NCBI GenBank assembly: GCA_003660635.1
Contig: QMUP01000052.1
Span: 1 to 6,651 of the forward strand
Direction of reading: 5' to 3'
DNA from: Candidatus Wolframiiraptor sp.
Lineage (GTDB): Archaea; Thermoproteota; Nitrososphaeria_A; Caldarchaeales; Wolframiiraptoraceae
DNA length: 6,651 nucleotides
Positions 1-6,307 of this stretch are shown here, piece by piece (the first letter of the stretch is position 1; every line of letters begins with the position of its first letter). Position numbers and translations under genes: made by a program. Below the pieces are notes generated by a model, which saw only the letters and a list, made by a program, of their open reading frames with translations, did no database searches and had not been told where the DNA came from.

Positions 1-144
1 GACCGTTAACACCCTAATCACGTCGAGCTCCAGCTTACCTAACTCATCGCCCCTACCCAATAAATTCCTAATTTCATCATCTAGCCCCATGCGCAAACCA
101 AAGAGTACCACGCCATCCAACAATATAAGCAGCTCCTCCTTCAC
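1..144 (-). CDS. Unrecognised protein, N-terminal part only (cut by left window edge)
   Basis: A minus-strand frame stays open for 48 codons from a GTG at 144 to the left edge and reads like real protein, with alternating hydrophobic and charged residues (for example LLILLDGVVLFGLRMGLDDE). The opposite strand here reads as a serine- and proline-rich string typical of an antisense shadow, which supports the minus strand as coding. The start is not settled. GTG at 144 has no Shine-Dalgarno sequence before it. A strong GGAGGAG lies at 139-133, inside the frame, and could instead serve a TTG at 123. An in-frame TAG lies upstream, near 195, so the protein cannot begin much further out. The gene is divergent from ilvD. 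I do not recognise the family and suggest no function. The call rests on open frame, residue pattern and position only. Confidence 0.55.
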   Translation of the reverse strand, partial: MKEELLILLDGVVLFGLRMGLDDEIRNLLGRGDELGKLELDVIRVLTV

Positions 145-279
145 GAACAGACCATTACTTTGCTTTCTTTTTGAATGCCTAAGTAAGTTATCCTAGCCGA
201 GGCTTTCCCAATCAAGACTTCAGAGGGGGGCCTCAACCAGTTTTCTCCCGGGGCCGAATTAGAGCTAACATTATTAAGC
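145..279. promoter_or_regulatory. Divergent intergenic region upstream of ilvD
   Basis: This non-coding stretch separates the minus-strand gene at the left edge from ilvD, so it should hold both promoters. It contains a T-rich tract (about 156-173), a short GAGG-GGGG-CCTC inverted repeat at 223-234 and a C/G-rich CCCGGGGCC block near 247-255. No recognisable riboswitch or tRNA is visible. The GC-rich inverted repeat is too short (4-base arms) to call as an operator or attenuator. Confidence 0.4.
271..277 (+). promoter_or_regulatory. Candidate TATA box for ilvD
   Basis: The sequence TTATTAA is centred about 30 bases before the ATG at 304. That is close to the spacing expected between an archaeal TATA box and the start of a leaderless transcript. 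It lies directly before the GTG at 280, which argues for the ATG at 304 as the true ilvD start. The match is to a loose AT-rich consensus only. Confidence 0.35.
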
Positions 280-303
280 GTGAGTAAGGCTGATGGATGC
301 AGC

Positions 304-1980
304 ATGAGAAGCGACGTCGTTAAACGCGGTTTACAGAGGGCGCCGCATAGAGCCCTACTGCACGCCGTGGGGCTGAAGAGGGATGATTTCGATAAGCCGT
401 TTATCGGGGTCATTAACAGTTATTCAAGCCTCGTCCCAGGCCACGTGCATCTCAGGACTATTGCCGAAGCCGTGGCGCAGGGAGTGAGGGAGGCTGGGGG
501 AGTACCTTTCGAGTTCAACACGATAGTCGTCTGCGATGGAGTCGCGATGGGGCATAGGGGTATGCATTACTCGTTGCCGTCACGTGAAATTATAGCGGAT
601 TCCGTTGAGATCGTGGCCGAAGCACACGCCTTAGATGGGCTCGTCCTGATAACGAACTGCGATAAGGTGACGCCGGGAATGCTCATGGCCGCCGCCAGGC
701 TAGACCTGCCGACCATAGTTGTCACCGGCGGGCCCATGCTCTCCGGATGGTTTAGGGGGAGGAAGGTTGGGACCTCCGCGATGTTCGAGGCTATTGGAAG
801 GGTTAAAGCCGGGGAACTCTCCGAGGAAGAACTCGCGGAACTGGAGACCTTGGCCTGTCCCACCTGCGGCTCCTGCAATGGACTCTACACGGCCAATACG
901 ATGGCCTGTCTAACCGAGGCCCTGGGGCTATCCTTACCGGGCTCGGCGACCCCTCCTGCCAACACCTCTAGGAGGATAAGCATAGCTCTCGCTTCTGGAA
1001 AGAGGGCGGTCGATCTCGTCCGCGAGGGGTTAACCGCCTCCAAGATCCTGACGAAGAAGGCTTTTGAGAACGCTATTCGCGTCGACTTAGCTCTCGGGGG
1101 CTCTACGAACGCGGTCCTCCACCTGATGGCCGTGGCGAAGGAGGCGGGCATAGACCTCAGCCTCGACGACTTTGACAGGCTCAGCAGGGAGACACCACAG
1201 TTGTCAGAATTGATTCCCAGCGGTCCATATGATATGGAGGACTTGGACAGGGCCGGCGGCATACCCGCGGTGATGAAGACTTTAGAACCCCTCCTGAACC
1301 TCGACGCCTTAACCGTTACAGGTAAAACCATCGGCGAAAACATCGCGAACGCCAAGAGGCTTGACGAGAAAATCATTAGACCCCTAGAAAATCCGATAAG
1401 GAGGAGCGGGGGCATCGCGGTTCTTTGGGGGAACCTGGCGCCTCGGGGAGCGGTGTTGAAGACCGCGGGCGTCCCTAAGAGTATGATGAAGTTCAAGCGG
1501 AAGGCGAGGGTATTTGATTGCGAGGAGGACGCCGTAAAGGCTTTGATGAATCGGGAAATTGAGGCCGGAGAAGTTGTCGTGATAAGGTATGAGGGGCCTA
1601 AAGGAGGACCGGGGATGAGGGAGATGCTCGCGCCAACAGGAGCGCTCGTCGGACTCGGATTAGTCGAGAAGGTCGCCTTAATAACGGATGGCCGATTCTC
1701 AGGGGCCACAAGAGGGCTATGTATAGGCCATGTGTCACCTGAGGCCGCTGAAGGGGGGCCGATAGCCGTGCTTAGAGATGGAGATATAATCGAGATAGAT
1801 GTTCTGGGGAGAATTCTCAGGGTCGAACTCGATGAAGAAGAGATTCGGAAGAGACTTCGGTCCTGGCACCCACCTAAACCAAAAATCGGGAAAGGGTATC
1901 TCCTAAGATATTCCCTCGGGGTAACCTCAGCAGATACCGGGGCAATTTTCTCAGAAGTCGAACATCAAAAGGCTAAATAA
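304..1980 (+). CDS. ilvD: Dihydroxy-acid dehydratase
   Basis: This enzyme dehydrates 2,3-dihydroxy-isovalerate and 2,3-dihydroxy-3-methylvalerate to the 2-oxo acids in valine, leucine and isoleucine synthesis, in the cytoplasm, using an iron-sulfur cluster and Mg2+. The product is 558 residues, close to the usual family length. Visible landmarks, numbered from the alternative GTG at 280, are [15 protein letters not shown] (Asp86), NCDK (Cys127), CPTCGSC (Cys193, 196, 199), GGSTN and RFSGATRG with the catalytic-type Ser474. The cysteine found as TPCN in [2Fe-2S] dehydratases is replaced by VPGH, so this belongs to the E. coli-like group. The start is chosen at ATG 304 because family proteins begin with an MRSDxxKxG-like sequence and a TATA-like box sits about 30 bases before it; GTG at 280 would add eight residues. 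No other ilv gene is present in the window. The family call is very secure. Confidence 0.97.
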   Translation: MRSDVVKRGLQRAPHRALLHAVGLKRDDFDKPFIGVINSYSSLVPGHVHLRTIAEAVAQGVREAGGVPFEFNTIVVCDGVAMGHRGMHYSLPSREIIADSVEIVAEAHALDGLVLITNCDKVTPGMLMAAARLDLPTIVVTGGPMLSGWFRGRKVGTSAMFEAIGRVKAGELSEEELAELETLACPTCGSCNGLYTANTMACLTEALGLSLPGSATPPANTSRRISIALASGKRAVDLVREGLTASKILTKKAFENAIRVDLALGGSTNAVLHLMAVAKEAGIDLSLDDFDRLSRETPQLSELIPSGPYDMEDLDRAGGIPAVMKTLEPLLNLDALTVTGKTIGENIANAKRLDEKIIRPLENPIRRSGGIAVLWGNLAPRGAVLKTAGVPKSMMKFKRKARVFDCEEDAVKALMNREIEAGEVVVIRYEGPKGGPGMREMLAPTGALVGLGLVEKVALITDGRFSGATRGLCIGHVSPEAAEGGPIAVLRDGDIIEIDVLGRILRVELDEEEIRKRLRSWHPPKPKIGKGYLLRYSLGVTSADTGAIFSEVEHQKAK

Positions 1981-2011
1981 GGTTCGATGAAAACTTTTTC
2001 CGGATAACGCG

Positions 2012-2620
2012 ATGAAGGACGCCCGATACACCAAATACCCTCATCAGGAGATGGAGATCAGCGGATACGTTGTCTCGATTACGCCGAGGACTCGAAGAGG
2101 ATTACTAGAATACAGAGTGAAGATAATGACCCTCGGAGGAAAATCAGAGACGGTGTACATGCGGGAGCCTGAGATACCTCTAAGACCCGGGATCCCCATA
2201 AAGGCGAAGGTAATCTTAAGTAGACAATCCGAGAAGCCTAGGTGGATAGTGGAATCCGCCGAGCTCTTGAAAGATCTTAAAGTAATTGACCCCACCTTAA
2301 CATCAATAGAGAAAATCACTAGAGGAACGTGCCTTATAGTCAGCGGAAGACGAGACGGAAAGATGTTCAGCATCCCTCTACAAGAAGAAGATGTATTGGA
2401 GAAGCTGCCAAAAAACCTGCCACAAGATCTATACTGCATCTTTATAGATCAAGGATACCAGATAATCCTCGCCGAGGTCATGCGGAAAAAAGAATACGAG
2501 ATCTTCCTGAAAACTTTAAACCTGATCGCTGAGATGGAGAAAGACGAGTCGGAAAATAGGAAAATAATTACCAGATACTTGAAGAACATTCAAATCCCAC
2601 ATCTAGAAACCGTTACCTGA
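2012..2620 (+). CDS. Unrecognised 202-residue protein with OB-like N-terminal half
   Basis: I do not recognise this protein. Residues about 12-86 look like a compact beta-strand domain: strands around SGYVVSITP, EYRVKIMTLGG and ETVYMREPEIPLRPG, ending in IPIKAKV and KPRWIVESAELL. The alternation and length resemble an OB-fold (nucleic-acid or oligosaccharide binding), but this is inference from pattern alone. Residues about 87-157 look mixed alpha/beta (TCLIVSGRRDG, YCIFIDQGYQIILAEV), and 158-192 are charged and helical. There is no signal peptide, membrane segment or cysteine cluster, so it is probably cytoplasmic. It starts 31 bases after ilvD, with only a weak GGAT before its ATG. A TTTTT run at 1995-1999 could end the ilvD transcript, so co-transcription is unproven. 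Its last 8 bases overlap the convergent tatD-like gene. The open frame and codon pattern make it very likely a real gene. Confidence 0.85.
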   Translation: MKDARYTKYPHQEMEISGYVVSITPRTRRGLLEYRVKIMTLGGKSETVYMREPEIPLRPGIPIKAKVILSRQSEKPRWIVESAELLKDLKVIDPTLTSIEKITRGTCLIVSGRRDGKMFSIPLQEEDVLEKLPKNLPQDLYCIFIDQGYQIILAEVMRKKEYEIFLKTLNLIAEMEKDESENRKIITRYLKNIQIPHLETVT

Positions 2621-3326
2621 GAAATCTCAGGAAATTCCTCTCAATTAATTCTTCTACAACCTCTCGTCTAGTATCCTTAACTTCCGCGATGAACTCGACT
2701 AATTCTGGGATCATATCTGGCTTAAGGTTTAGTCCTCGGTATTGATATGGGCCATCGCTCTCGGTCATAACCATGTCCAAGCTAACTTCCTCTAACACCA
2801 TACGATGACGACGTTGGATTTTTACAGAGGGATTTATCGTGACCATATAGCCGTTGTCAGACAATTCTTTTAAGAGATCTATCGGCCCACTATACCAATG
2901 GAAGACCGCCCTTTCGACATCATATCTCCGCAAGATTGCTAGCACGTCTCCCCACGCATCCAATGCATGTAAGTTAACGGGAAGACCATATTCAACGGCA
3001 AGTTTACAGAAGATTTCGAAGATCTCTTTTTGTCTTTGATAGGCCTTACCCATCCGCTTGTCTAATCCTATTTCCCCCAGCCCGGCAACTTCCCTTTTCT
3101 CAATTAATTTCACTATTTCCTCGATCTCAGAGCGGGGCGTTTCGGGAACATTCCAAGGATGCAGCCCTATAAAGGAGACGATATTTGGGAAGGCTTCCCC
3201 GATTTCGAGGGATTTTATGCTGCTTTCGAGATCCTCGGAAACGCAAATGATCCTAAATGAAGATCTGTACTTTCTGAGATCCTCATGTGAGAACTCATAG
3301 GCGTGGCAGTGGGCGTCTATCAGCAT
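2613..3326 (-). CDS. TatD-family metal-dependent hydrolase
   Basis: This is a TIM-barrel amidohydrolase-superfamily protein of the TatD group. Bacterial members are metal-dependent deoxyribonucleases linked to DNA repair or quality control; the substrate of this one cannot be told from sequence. All expected metal ligands are present: the DAHCH motif (His6, His8), GEIGLD (Glu85), NLHALDAW (His120), FHWYSG (His143) and TESDGP (Asp191). IGLHPW at 53-58 is also typical. At 237 residues it is slightly shorter than bacterial TatD of about 260. It ends with the usual helical segment containing Asn231 and FLRFL. The ATG at 3326 has no Shine-Dalgarno sequence but has an AT-rich box about 28 bases upstream, which suggests a leaderless transcript. 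It is divergent from yjbQ and overlaps the 202-residue gene tail to tail. No QatABC-like genes are present, so a defence role is not supported. Confidence 0.93.
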   Translation of the reverse strand: MLIDAHCHAYEFSHEDLRKYRSSFRIICVSEDLESSIKSLEIGEAFPNIVSFIGLHPWNVPETPRSEIEEIVKLIEKREVAGLGEIGLDKRMGKAYQRQKEIFEIFCKLAVEYGLPVNLHALDAWGDVLAILRRYDVERAVFHWYSGPIDLLKELSDNGYMVTINPSVKIQRRHRMVLEEVSLDMVMTESDGPYQYRGLNLKPDMIPELVEFIAEVKDTRREVVEELIERNFLRFLR

Positions 3327-3350
3327 TTCTTAGTTATTATCTGCTAGGCG

Positions 3351-3358
3351 ATTTATTT
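3351..3358 (-). promoter_or_regulatory. Candidate TATA box for the TatD-family gene
   Basis: On the minus strand this reads AAATAAAT, centred about 28 bases before the ATG at 3326, right for a leaderless archaeal transcript. Read on the plus strand the same stretch is ATTTATTT. From there it could also start a yjbQ transcript near 3380 whose leader would include the GGTGATC at 3389-3395. The site may therefore act in one or both directions. Confidence 0.4.
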
Positions 3359-3369
3359 GGCTTCCGTGC

Positions 3370-3395
3370 TTAAATCTTTTAATCAGAGGGTGATC
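3370..3395 (+). promoter_or_regulatory. Candidate promoter and ribosome binding site for yjbQ
   Basis: TTAAAT (3370-3375) and TTTTAA (3377-3382) are AT-rich boxes; the second is centred about 27 bases before the ATG at 3407, as for a leaderless transcript. GGTGATC at 3389-3395 matches the archaeal Shine-Dalgarno core (complement of the 16S rRNA 3' end) with 11 bases before the ATG. It is the best such match in the window. The two readings conflict: a TATA box at 3377 would leave this site outside the mRNA, so one of them is likely chance. Confidence 0.35.
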
Positions 3396-3406
3396 TCTAA
3401 AATCCT

Positions 3407-3820
3407 ATGAAGTCTTATTCTGCGGAGTTTAAAGTGAGAACGAGGGCGGCTATGGACTTTGTGAACATCACAGATAAGATTTTGCAGGCTGTGAGCAAGA
3501 GCGGTGTGAGAGATGGATTAATCAACGTATTCATACCCCATACAACCGTTGGGATCTTCATAAATGAGGATGAGAGCGGATTGAGAAAAGACGTGGAGAG
3601 AACCCTGCTGAAATTGATTCCCGAGAGGGCGAACTATGCTCACGATGAGGTGGACTACAATGCCCACGCTCATCTGAAATCCGTAATCCTAAGCCCATCC
3701 ACGACCATTCCGATAAACGATGGGAAACTGATGATCGGAACCTGGCAGAGCATATTCTTAGCAGAATTCGATGGCCCAAGAGAAAGACGCGTATTGATTA
3801 AGGTAATTGGAGCAGATTAG
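3407..3820 (+). CDS. YjbQ/UPF0047 family protein
   Basis: This 137-residue protein matches the small YjbQ (UPF0047) family over its whole length. The hallmark sequences are present in order: IPHTTVGIFINED at 43-55 (His45, Asn53, Glu54), YAHDEVDYNAHAHL at 77-90 (His79, His87, His89), GTWQSIFLAEFDGPR at 111-125 and the closing VLIKVIGAD strand. The conserved histidines suggest metal binding. Bacterial relatives have been reported to have a weak thiamine phosphate synthase activity, but the true role of the family is unsettled, and no thiamine genes are nearby. It is a soluble cytoplasmic protein with no signal peptide. It is transcribed alone, diverges from the TatD-family gene, and its TAG stop overlaps the end of the convergent rhomboid gene by 4 bases. 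The family call is firm; the function is open. Confidence 0.94.
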   Translation: MKSYSAEFKVRTRAAMDFVNITDKILQAVSKSGVRDGLINVFIPHTTVGIFINEDESGLRKDVERTLLKLIPERANYAHDEVDYNAHAHLKSVILSPSTTIPINDGKLMIGTWQSIFLAEFDGPRERRVLIKVIGAD

Positions 3821-4476
3821 AATTCAGGAGTACATCTCCTTAGAGACGGCTTATAGATCAAGGTGATTATCAGCCCCGCGATAAATCCACCGAGGTGGGC
3901 GGCGTAGGCTACTTGGGAGAAAGGCGTGAAAAGCGCGTAGAGGAATTGAAAAGCCGCCATAATGAAGATCGCCACGATGGCGGGAGCTATCAATGGGAAC
4001 CCCATGAAAATCACAAGCCTCCTAAACGGAAATAAAACAGCGAACGCCGCCATGACGCCGAAGATCGCGCCGGAAGCACCGATGGAGGGGGCTAGGAGAA
4101 GCTGTCTATATGGGAAGAATTCGAGGATGAAGTAGGCGTGGGCGTAATCCGCCACCAAACCGCTTATGAAGTAGAGGAGGAGGAAACGCGCTCTCCCGAC
4201 AACTCTCTCGACGTCTGGGCCGAAGATAAAGAGGGCGAACATGTTGAGGAAGAGGTGGATGAAGCCGCCGTGCAGAAACATCGAGGTAATCAGCCTATAT
4301 GGCTCCCAACCATTAATCGTGTAGAGAGGAACCGCCGCGAAGTTATAAATGATCCAATTAAAGGCACCAGGATCCGTATACTGCAGTATTATCGTTGCGA
4401 GGCCTACTAGGAGATTTATTCCGATTAGCGTCCACGTGGCCTTGGCGCTTGGAGTCCTAATGACATAGCCCTCCAT
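3817..4476 (-). CDS. Rhomboid-family intramembrane serine protease
   Basis: Rhomboid proteases cut transmembrane segments of substrate proteins within the membrane, using a Ser-His pair. This 219-residue protein has the minimal six-segment core: hydrophobic stretches at about 15-32, 62-86, 97-117, 132-150, 157-182 and 190-208. The catalytic serine is in GASGAIFG (Ser135) and the catalytic histidine in AAHLGG (His194). The supporting His74 and Asn78 lie in LHGGFIHLFLNMFALFIFG. The loop containing GWEPYRLITSMF before segment 2 is also typical. All active-site residues are intact, so it should be active; its substrate is unknown. There is no added N- or C-terminal domain. It begins 12 bases after the truD stop with no clear Shine-Dalgarno sequence, so co-transcription with truD and pth2 is likely. 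Its TAA overlaps the yjbQ stop codon region. Confidence 0.95.
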   Translation of the reverse strand: MEGYVIRTPSAKATWTLIGINLLVGLATIILQYTDPGAFNWIIYNFAAVPLYTINGWEPYRLITSMFLHGGFIHLFLNMFALFIFGPDVERVVGRARFLLLYFISGLVADYAHAYFILEFFPYRQLLLAPSIGASGAIFGVMAAFAVLFPFRRLVIFMGFPLIAPAIVAIFIMAAFQFLYALFTPFSQVAYAAHLGGFIAGLIITLIYKPSLRRCTPEF

Positions 4477-4488
4477 TCGTCCAGAGCT

Positions 4489-5862
4489 TTATACTCTATC
4501 GTTATTATTCATTTTCCCCACGAAGGCGAGCGGCGTCCCCGGCTTCATGATCTCCCTTAGTAAGATTGTGGCATAGCAACCAGGAGGCAGGGTCACTCTA
4601 AGAGTCAAAGATTCCTCATCGGAGTGGACTATTTCGCAGCTCCATTTTGGGACTATTATCGGCCGAAGAGAGCCGCGTGTAGATGCCTCGGGAAGCGCTC
4701 TAAGTCTAAACATGTCCAGGGAGACCTCCAATTCCTCCATCGCGTCTAAGAGTGCCTCGCCCTTACTGCTTTTGGGAATATCAGAGAGGTATCCGGGAAC
4801 CGGAAGAGCTATTACAAGCTTTCCCAAGTTTTTTAAGCGCTCTACTTGACCCAGGTTTCCATCTTTTACTATTATCGGTCTCCCGGGCTCGGGTCGACCG
4901 AAGACATCGACCTTCACGACGAAGTCTCCGATTTCTAATTCGTTTAATTTCCCGCTTGATAATATCTTCGAGAGAGCTTTATTGAAAATCAAAGCAGAAA
5001 CCGATTCGACCATCAATCTCCGAAGCCGGAGTGGGAGAGCCCTCATAGCCCCTACGTAGTCTCCTTCATGAGCAATGAGATACTTTAACACCTCTCGTTC
5101 ATATCTTAAACTTCTGGGAAAGTATTCTAACGCGGACTTTAAATCGAAGTCTCTCGAAAGCTGTTCTCTCGCCTTCTTATTGTCCTCGCTCTCAAGCGGA
5201 GAAAAATCCATGAGAAAAACCTTAACAGCCTCCTCCAATTTGCCGAGCATCATCAATTTACCAATTATCGGCGTTATCGGCCGCGTTACCCCGAATCTCT
5301 GATGGCCATAGAAATTGGGCAACCCCCTCGATTTCAATTCCTCTAGACATAGTTTGACATCGGCTACATTTCCATGGATTTTTCTAATAGTTATCTCGAA
5401 GACATTCTTAGACAAGAACTTTGAACTCAATGGTCTCGGAAAATCCTTGATGGGGAGCACGTGAATCAGATCTCCGAGCCTTAACCCTTCTCCGCTGATA
5501 GAGTTCTTTGGAAGCGCGATAAACTGCCAGCTAATGCTCATCTTATCTTTTATTCCACAGATCGACACCATACTCGGCTTCAGATGGAGTTCCCTCGCAA
5601 TCGCCGTTGAAGCCCTAATCGTGTCAATTCCCCTCTTCCTCATTACCGCGAGAACGTAATCGCCCAATCCCTCAAGGCGACTCGTGTAAGACTCGTAGAT
5701 CCGCCGCGCATCTAGCCCATCTACTAATACTTCCCAAGTTAGAAAATCCTCAGGTCTACTTTTGATTACTCCCCCTATCCCCGAAACCTTAGTAGCATAT
5801 CCGCATATTCCTATAAACGACTCGACCTCCTCCGGCTTCAGACGTGAAAGCCTCCCAAACAA
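4489..5862 (-). CDS. truD: tRNA pseudouridine synthase TruD
   Basis: TruD (Pus7 family) converts uridine 13 of certain tRNAs to pseudouridine. The 457-residue protein has the archaeal layout. An N-terminal YATKVSGIGGVIKSRPEDF segment (22-40) is followed by the catalytic GIKDK (Asp106), NFYGHQRFG (183-191), the long TruD-specific insertion in the middle, and a C-terminal CYATILLREIMKP (429-441). The catalytic loop is unusual: family members commonly read G(T)KD(K/R)RAxT, whereas here Ile104, Met108, Ser109 and Ser111 replace common residues, with Asp106 kept. The start is a TTG at 5862 with GGTG at 5873-5870 as a possible ribosome site; no ATG lies in frame nearby. It sits 18 bases after pth2 and in the same frame. 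The family call is firm, the exact start less so. Confidence 0.94.
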   Translation of the reverse strand: MFGRLSRLKPEEVESFIGICGYATKVSGIGGVIKSRPEDFLTWEVLVDGLDARRIYESYTSRLEGLGDYVLAVMRKRGIDTIRASTAIARELHLKPSMVSICGIKDKMSISWQFIALPKNSISGEGLRLGDLIHVLPIKDFPRPLSSKFLSKNVFEITIRKIHGNVADVKLCLEELKSRGLPNFYGHQRFGVTRPITPIIGKLMMLGKLEEAVKVFLMDFSPLESEDNKKAREQLSRDFDLKSALEYFPRSLRYEREVLKYLIAHEGDYVGAMRALPLRLRRLMVESVSALIFNKALSKILSSGKLNELEIGDFVVKVDVFGRPEPGRPIIVKDGNLGQVERLKNLGKLVIALPVPGYLSDIPKSSKGEALLDAMEELEVSLDMFRLRALPEASTRGSLRPIIVPKWSCEIVHSDEESLTLRVTLPPGCYATILLREIMKPGTPLAFVGKMNNNDRV

Positions 5863-5880
5863 ATCCTGGCACCGCCAAAA

Positions 5881-6249
5881 CTAAAGCAACTTAAGTTTTC
5901 CAGTTATTTTATCGACTAGATCTGATGGGGCTGGACCTATACCCAGGGCGGTTACGGTTCCAGGCGGTATCTCAGTTAAGCCCGCGTCCTCGATCAGGGC
6001 TGCAGGTAGCCCGAGAGCCTCTGCTTCTCGTAGTAATTTCCTCAATTCTTCCTCATCTCTCCCCTTCAATACAACTTTTTTCTGACCTTCCTCGATCCAG
6101 GCCTTGAACCACTCTGGTTTAATTTTTCTACATTTCTCTGCCGCTGCAACGGCGGCATGAGCGGCTTGTGATGCAACTTTTCCCTTGCTCATTCTCAGGT
6201 CGGCGCGGATGATTATCGCCTGTTTATAGTTAAATATCCTCTCCTCCAT
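5881..6249 (-). CDS. pth2: Peptidyl-tRNA hydrolase, Pth2 type
   Basis: Pth2 frees tRNA from peptidyl-tRNAs that drop off the ribosome, in the cytoplasm. It is the form found in archaea and eukaryotes. The 122-residue product matches the family end to end: a first strand AIIIRADLRM, the MSKGKVASQAAHAAV helix with Lys24, GQKKVVLKG (55-63), and DAGLTEIPPGTVTALGIGPAP (88-108) with Asp88, Thr92 and Thr98. Lys24, Asp88 and Thr92 correspond in spacing to the residues described as important in the Sulfolobus enzyme (Lys18, Asp86, Thr90). The ATG at 6249 has no strong Shine-Dalgarno sequence. It is followed after 18 bases by truD, a functionally related tRNA gene, and the two are probably co-transcribed. 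It ends in TAG, after which the same frame continues open into truD. Confidence 0.97.
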   Translation of the reverse strand: MEERIFNYKQAIIIRADLRMSKGKVASQAAHAAVAAAEKCRKIKPEWFKAWIEEGQKKVVLKGRDEEELRKLLREAEALGLPAALIEDAGLTEIPPGTVTALGIGPAPSDLVDKITGKLKLL

Positions 6250-6277
6250 TCCGTTAGTATGATATGTGGAAGTCCTG

Positions 6278-6300
6278 AAAAAGATTAGCGCTATCTTTTT
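6278..6300. terminator. Hairpin with T-runs between nadM and pth2, possible terminator
   Basis: Eight-base arms AAAAAGAT (6278-6285) and ATCTTTTT (6293-6300) are perfect inverted repeats around a 7-base loop. On the minus strand the hairpin begins 7 bases after the nadM stop and ends in five T residues, a layout that fits transcription termination, since archaeal RNA polymerase stops at T-rich tracts. The stem is almost entirely AT, so it is weak. It could instead be part of an AT-rich pth2 promoter. Confidence 0.4.
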
Positions 6301-6307
6301 GTCGCGA

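Noticed and set aside
2..195. Plus-strand open frame at the left edge
   Set aside because: Its translation is a run of Ser, Pro, Asn and Thr, typical of the strand opposite a real gene.
223..234. GAGG-GGGG-CCTC inverted repeat as an operator or attenuator
   Set aside because: The arms are only four bases and nothing else around it forms a larger structure.
141..413. Minus-strand open frame of 90 codons across the ilvD start
   Set aside because: It overlaps the well-supported ilvD N-terminus and its composition (rich in Ser, Leu, Pro and Ala) is that of an antisense shadow.
885..1709. Long minus-strand open frame of 274 codons inside ilvD
   Set aside because: It lies wholly opposite conserved ilvD sequence, and its translation resembles no family and is rich in Ser, Pro and Arg, as expected of a mirror frame.
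1995..1999. TTTTT after ilvD as a terminator
   Set aside because: The run is short, and the next gene begins 13 bases later with no clear promoter of its own, so I could not decide and did not list it.
2613..3326. TatD-like gene as part of a Qat-type defence system
   Set aside because: No QatA ATPase, QatB or QatC gene is nearby; neighbours are housekeeping genes.
4488..4493. TATAAA on the minus strand before the rhomboid gene
   Set aside because: It is made by the last codons and stop of truD and lies only about 14 bases before the rhomboid ATG, too close for a TATA box.
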